From assembly GCA_015179045.1 (NCBI GenBank), contig WHUZ01000005.1, positions 682,001 through 746,000 on the forward strand: a stretch of DNA of 64,000 nucleotides, given 5' to 3'. Position numbers and translations under genes: made by a program. Source of the DNA: Kalaharituber pfeilii. Taxonomy: Eukaryota > Ascomycota > Pezizomycetes > Pezizales > Pezizaceae. Below the pieces are notes generated by a model. The model saw only the letters and a program-made list of their open reading frames with translations. It was not told the origin of the DNA and made no database searches. This document shows positions 60,106-64,000 of the stretch, piece after piece. Position 1 is the first letter of the stretch. Each line of letters starts with the position of its first letter.

Positions 60106-61302
60106 TTACTGCTTGAGCTTCTCAGTAAGCTCTGGGACCACCTGAAACAAATCGCCCACCAAACCAACATCGGCGACTTGGAAAATTGGTGCATCAGGGT
60201 CTACGCAGAAAGATTAGCCACAGATCATCCACAAATGGCTAAAGCTCACCGCACTCACCTTTATTGATAGCTGCAATGACTTTCGAATCCTTCATACCCG
60301 CCAAGTGCTGAATCGCCCCCGATATTCCCACAGCCAAATACAGCTGCGGCGCTACCACCTTTCCAGTCTGCCCTACCTGCAAACTGTTATCCGCATATCC
60401 TGCATCCACTGCCGCTCTCGACGCGCCAATAGCGGCGCCCAAAGCATCCGCCAAAGGAGTCATGATCTTGTTGAAGTTCTCTGCGTCCTTCAATCCTCGC
60501 CCTCCACTAACAACCTTACTTGCGGAGCTTAAGTCTGGGCGCTCGCTGACTGCAAGGTTCTCCGATACCCACTCAGTAGGGCATGGCGCGTTGGGGTCAG
60601 TTGCGTCCTCGACCTTGGCATTGTTGGAAGCGGATTCGGCAGCCGGTGGAAATGCGGTGCCACGGATTGTGAGGATTTTGATGAGGTCAGTGGATTTGAC
60701 TTTGGCGATAATGTTGCCGGCGTAGATTGGGCGGACGAACGTGTCCTCAGATTCAATGGAGGTGACGTCGGAAATTGGTTGTACGTCTAATAGTGCGGCT
60801 GCACGGGGAACGATGTTCTTTCCGAAGGCGGAGTGAGAGGCAACGACATGCGTGATACCTTCCTTCTTAATGTTCTCAACGAGGAGGGGTGCGTAGTTTT
60901 CTGGCAGACTCTAAAAGACCCAACTCCGTCCATTGCAGTCAGACGAAATCCTCTCCCCAAAGAAGCCATAAGCCCTCGGATAACCATCCGGCGTACCTTA
61001 TCATAAGCCGCATTCCCCGTAACCAATACCTTCCCTACGCCCTCCAACTTGGCAACCTTTCCTGCAACATCCTTGGCCTGGCTTCCCGCCAAAAATGCAA
61101 CAACCGGCTTGCCGAACTTCGCTGCGGCAGTGACGACATTGAGCGAGCGGGCTTGCAGTTCGCCGTCGCGGTGTTCCAGCACTGCTAGAGTATTTTGTAA
61201 CCGCGACGTAGAGACAAAAGTGCGGACTGCGCTTGCACGGGCGAGGAACGAGCGCCGTGCTGGGCGGAGAGCCGTTCGGGACAGGCAAACGCCTCCAGAC
61301 AT
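60106..61302 (-). CDS. Electron transfer flavoprotein alpha subunit, mitochondrial
   Basis: Exons 61302-60997, 60910-60259 and 60200-60106 give 350 residues. The protein, with ETF-beta, passes electrons from matrix acyl-CoA dehydrogenases to ETF-ubiquinone oxidoreductase. The N-terminus ([20 protein letters not shown]) is a typical mitochondrial presequence. The ETF N-terminal domain is visible as [20 protein letters not shown] and [20 protein letters not shown]. The C-terminal FAD domain has [34 protein letters not shown] and [20 protein letters not shown] followed by [16 protein letters not shown]. The third exon supplies only the last 31 residues. Length and motif order are normal. Divergent from MGE1. 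Confidence 0.95.
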
Positions 61303-62067
61303 GGTTATAGCGACGGGTATATGCGGTTGGGAAAAGGTGGGATTGGGTTGCACTTCGACGGGAGTTGCTCGGAGTAGAGGAGCGCGAAGGCCTGCGGATC
61401 CGTGGTTGGGGCTTGTGATGGAGAATTGCCGAGGCAAGCTTTCTCTCCGTCTGGGGGTGGTGCTTCGCGGAGCATTCTGGGGGGAGGGGGGGGGTGGAGG
61501 GGGATGACTAAGGCCTTGCTGCTGTGGGCGCCAAGACCGCTGATCACGTGCAGACGCCTGCTGTGCGAGTGCCTAGACCCGGTGCACCCGAAGGGGCTGC
61601 CCTGACCTGTCTACATATGCCGTAGCTCATGTCGCTAGTACGCACCGCGGCCTCATTGGCTCTCGGGAGATGGCTCTGGGGCTCGAGGCCGGTCTTGCTC
61701 AATGCTGCTGAAGGAACCCGAGTATGCTGAGGTTTGCTCTGATCCCATTAAGAACAGAAGTTGAGGGTAATACCTGGTCTTGGCTTGCCAAGCCAGAGAA
61801 CGGCTTTTTACCCATTTTGGGCAATCACAACGTCGACCTTGTAGGTTGCGGACCACATCACGTGGTTGACGCCAAGATGTGCTGCAGGCTATGACGCTGT
61901 CTCAAAGCAGAAATAAAAATGAGAGCAAAAAAAAAAAAAACTCTACCAGTGACGCTTCCGAGACAAAGAGACCACCACCCTTTTGCCCTCAATAAGTTGC
62001 TTGAAACTGCATTCTTTGTAGCCGAGAGCCATTTCGACATCCTCACAAAGTATTTTCATATACGAAA
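61303..62067. promoter_or_regulatory. Divergent promoter region ETF-alpha / MGE1
   Basis: About 765 bp between divergent starts of two mitochondrial protein genes. There is a run of G at 61480-61497 and a poly-A tract at 61927-61940 shortly upstream of MGE1. No regulatory motif assigned. Confidence 0.45.
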
Positions 62068-63018
62068 ATGTTCCGACGGGCAATACTTCTCACCTCCCGA
62101 AGTCTCAGCACCTCCACTAGTCTTCCATCAGCTGCCGTCAGGCGGTATCAACATGCGTCTCCGGTTATAAATTCGCTGCGGCCCTCCATAGCATTTGCAG
62201 GGCGAAGAGCATACTCTCAAGAGCCCGGCAAGGAGGAAGGTGATAAGGCCCGCGAAGTCGAGCAAGAGGAGAAGGAAACGGAGGCTGCTAAAAATGGTGG
62301 GGCGAATGGTGGGGGGAAAAATACATCAGAGGGAGATGCACTCGCTACCATGCTTGAGGAAGTGAACAAGTGCAAGTCAGAGCTAGAGGCGAAGGTCAAG
62401 GAGGCGGCAGAGCTTAAGGTATCTTTCCACGCTCTCACTTCCTCTACCCCATGTCAATTGCTCGCATTCGTAGATGACTGACCACATACCATGCCCCCTT
62501 TCCCCTGTTTTAGGACAAATTCCTACGCTCCATCGCCGACTTCCGTAATCTCCAGGACCGTACCGAACGTGAGATCCGCTCGGCCAAAGACTTTGCCATC
62601 CAGAAATTCGCTAAGGACCTGATTGAGTCTGTCGACAATATGGACCTCGCCCTCAATGCCGTTCCCGAGGCTAGCCGGAACTCGGACGCTGCCGAGAACA
62701 AGGATCTGGTGGATTTGTACAATGGTTTGCGAATGACTGAGACTATCCTGCTTAATACACTCAAGAAGCACGGTCTGGAAAAGGTCAATCCACTCGGCGA
62801 TAAGTTCGATCCGAACATACACGAGGCGACGTTCCAGGCCAAAATTGAGGGCAAGGAGCCAGGAACGGTGTTTCATGTTCAGAGGACTGGATTCCTGCTG
62901 AATGGAAGGGTGTTGAGGGTACGTTGTTCACTTCAGCGGTTTGACTTCCTTGGGAACGGATAGATAATAATAAAAATTCCTATAGGCTGCTCAAGTTGGT
63001 GTCGTTCAAGCACCATAA
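62068..63018 (+). CDS. MGE1: Mitochondrial GrpE nucleotide exchange factor
   Basis: Exons 62068-62418, 62514-62918 and 62986-63018 join in phase 0 (262 residues). MGE1 releases ADP from mitochondrial Hsp70 (Ssc1) during protein import and folding. Residues 1-48 are an Arg/Ser-rich presequence (MFRRAILLTSRSLSTSTSLP), then an acidic linker. The GrpE coiled coil covers about residues 90-150 (LEEVNKCKSELEAKVKEAAE; DKFLRSIADFRNLQDRTERE) and the beta-domain the remainder, with KHGLEKVNPLGDKFDPNIHE and VFHVQRTGFLLNGRVLR. The last exon encodes only AAQVGVVQAP, a tail that matches the usual GrpE ending. Confidence 0.95.
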
Positions 63019-64000
63019 ACTGATTATCTCCGTAGATTAGCAATGATTATATTATACGGTTTTACGGGTCGTTTTTTGCTACGAAATTTTCAAAACTTGA
63101 GACCGGTGTGAGTTTGTGGAATGTGTGTGCTTAGTGAATGCATTTCGTTATTAGACGCATGTTGGAAATTGAGGTTATTATTTCGGAGTCTGTTTTTGGC
63201 TCTTGAAGTAATGCAGTGCGACGGTTGTGGTTTTCACGTTTCAAGATGTACGATGGCATGAAATGGTTCTCGACACATTTGCCGGACTCTCTGTATATAT
63301 ACACTCTCCTCTTCTCTCTTATTTTTTTCCAGCTTGCTTTTCCCCGCTCTTGGTCTCCTCGCTGTTATGCTATCTACGGGAAGCGACTCTTGACAGCACA
63401 TGTATGTTTCTGCACTTGTATTTGTTCCTTTCTTGTTCTTCTTCCCCTTTTTTTATTATTATTATTATTACTATTTTTTTTTTTTTTGCGTTTGAATCGC
63501 GGATTACAAAAAAGCATCGAATTTTCCTTTTCTTACCTCGTCATGATAGCTGTTACGATTCTCTGTATATACACACTCTGCGGATGGTGCGGGCGGGCGG
63601 TACAGTGTATGTTAGGGGGTCTGATAACATGCTGCCCCTGTAAAATACAAAGTCGGATTTGGGCGCGACAATTGGAATGTGCTTGTGCGTTGGTGTTGAA
63701 GCGGGGGCATTACGATTATACAGTTATGTACTCAGTAACTTCTCATGCGTGGAGTCAATGGGGGTGCATAAAAGATTGAGGGTAAGGGTTTACGGTACTG
63801 ATCAACAGGTCGATCACTTCCAGTAGGTAGAGATACTTAAAAACTAGAGCCTGGAGAAAAGCATTCGCTTTGCATTAAGTTGAAGTACAATATACTTTTT
63901 TTTTTCTTTTTCTCCTCTTCTTTCGCTGATAGGGATATAAATATGTATTTAAAGGATAGTATGTACAGTAAAGCACAGTCTATTTATTTTCCATGTATAA
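63019..64000. other. Right flank, no gene recognised
   Basis: 3' flank of MGE1 and about 0.8 kb of unassigned sequence. A TTATTATTATTA/poly-T stretch lies at 63450-63486 and another poly-T run at 63897-63904. The open frames at 63216-63779 and 63227-63643 start on non-ATG codons and are dominated by hydrophobic, low-complexity sequence, so they are not called. Confidence 0.45.

Noticed and set aside
63216..63779. Two large overlapping frames at the right edge.
   Set aside because: Non-ATG starts and low-complexity hydrophobic sequence from T-rich 3' DNA.

Overview
This window looks like nuclear DNA of a filamentous ascomycete (Pezizomycotina; possibly a Pezizomycete, which is a guess from the repeat load and is not proven). 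The reasons are single-copy protein genes on both strands, short GT-AG introns (about 50-70 nt, several with a CTAAC-like branch point), an AA9 polysaccharide monooxygenase, a CFEM-type protein, a fungal-type 3-isopropylmalate dehydrogenase, homoaconitase (fungal lysine pathway) and AT-rich islands of degenerate transposons.

Layout. The left part (1-24 kb) is gene-poor. It holds the 5' end of a pirin gene, two related four-helix membrane protein genes in opposite orientation (2.2-3.3 kb and 10.7-11.9 kb) on either side of an island of small inverted-repeat elements, a 704-residue RRM-like protein (13.9-16.0 kb), and a 7 kb stretch with no convincing gene but a 1.6 kb pogo-like element. From 23 kb the density rises: AA9 LPMO, CFEM protein, glucose-6-phosphate isomerase and the BCD1 snoRNP assembly factor. 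A 2.2 kb element bounded by terminal inverted repeats carries scrambled Ty3/Gypsy reverse-transcriptase fragments (32.0-34.3 kb). An SDR, an acidic membrane-anchored protein, a mitochondrial phosphate carrier and a coiled-coil protein follow.

The right third (47.8-63 kb) is compact and housekeeping: LEU2 and LYS4 tail to tail, EMC4, LIN1/CD2BP2, a CENP-O/Mcm21-like gene, AAR2, ETF-alpha and the mitochondrial GrpE gene MGE1. Neighbours are mostly convergent or divergent with 0.2-1.2 kb gaps. The functional links I can see are branched-chain and lysine biosynthesis side by side (LEU2-LYS4), and two U5 snRNP assembly factors (LIN1 and AAR2) about 1.8 kb apart around a kinetochore gene.

Exon structures were assembled by hand from splice signals, reading-frame continuity and family knowledge. 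Nothing was aligned by computer. AAR2 carries an apparent one-base deletion that breaks the frame. I see no rRNA, tRNA, CRISPR or biosynthetic gene cluster. The most unusual items are the frameshifted AAR2, the TIR element with a shuffled reverse transcriptase, the pogo-like MITE family, the paired four-helix genes and several micro-exons; none amounts to a clear new system.
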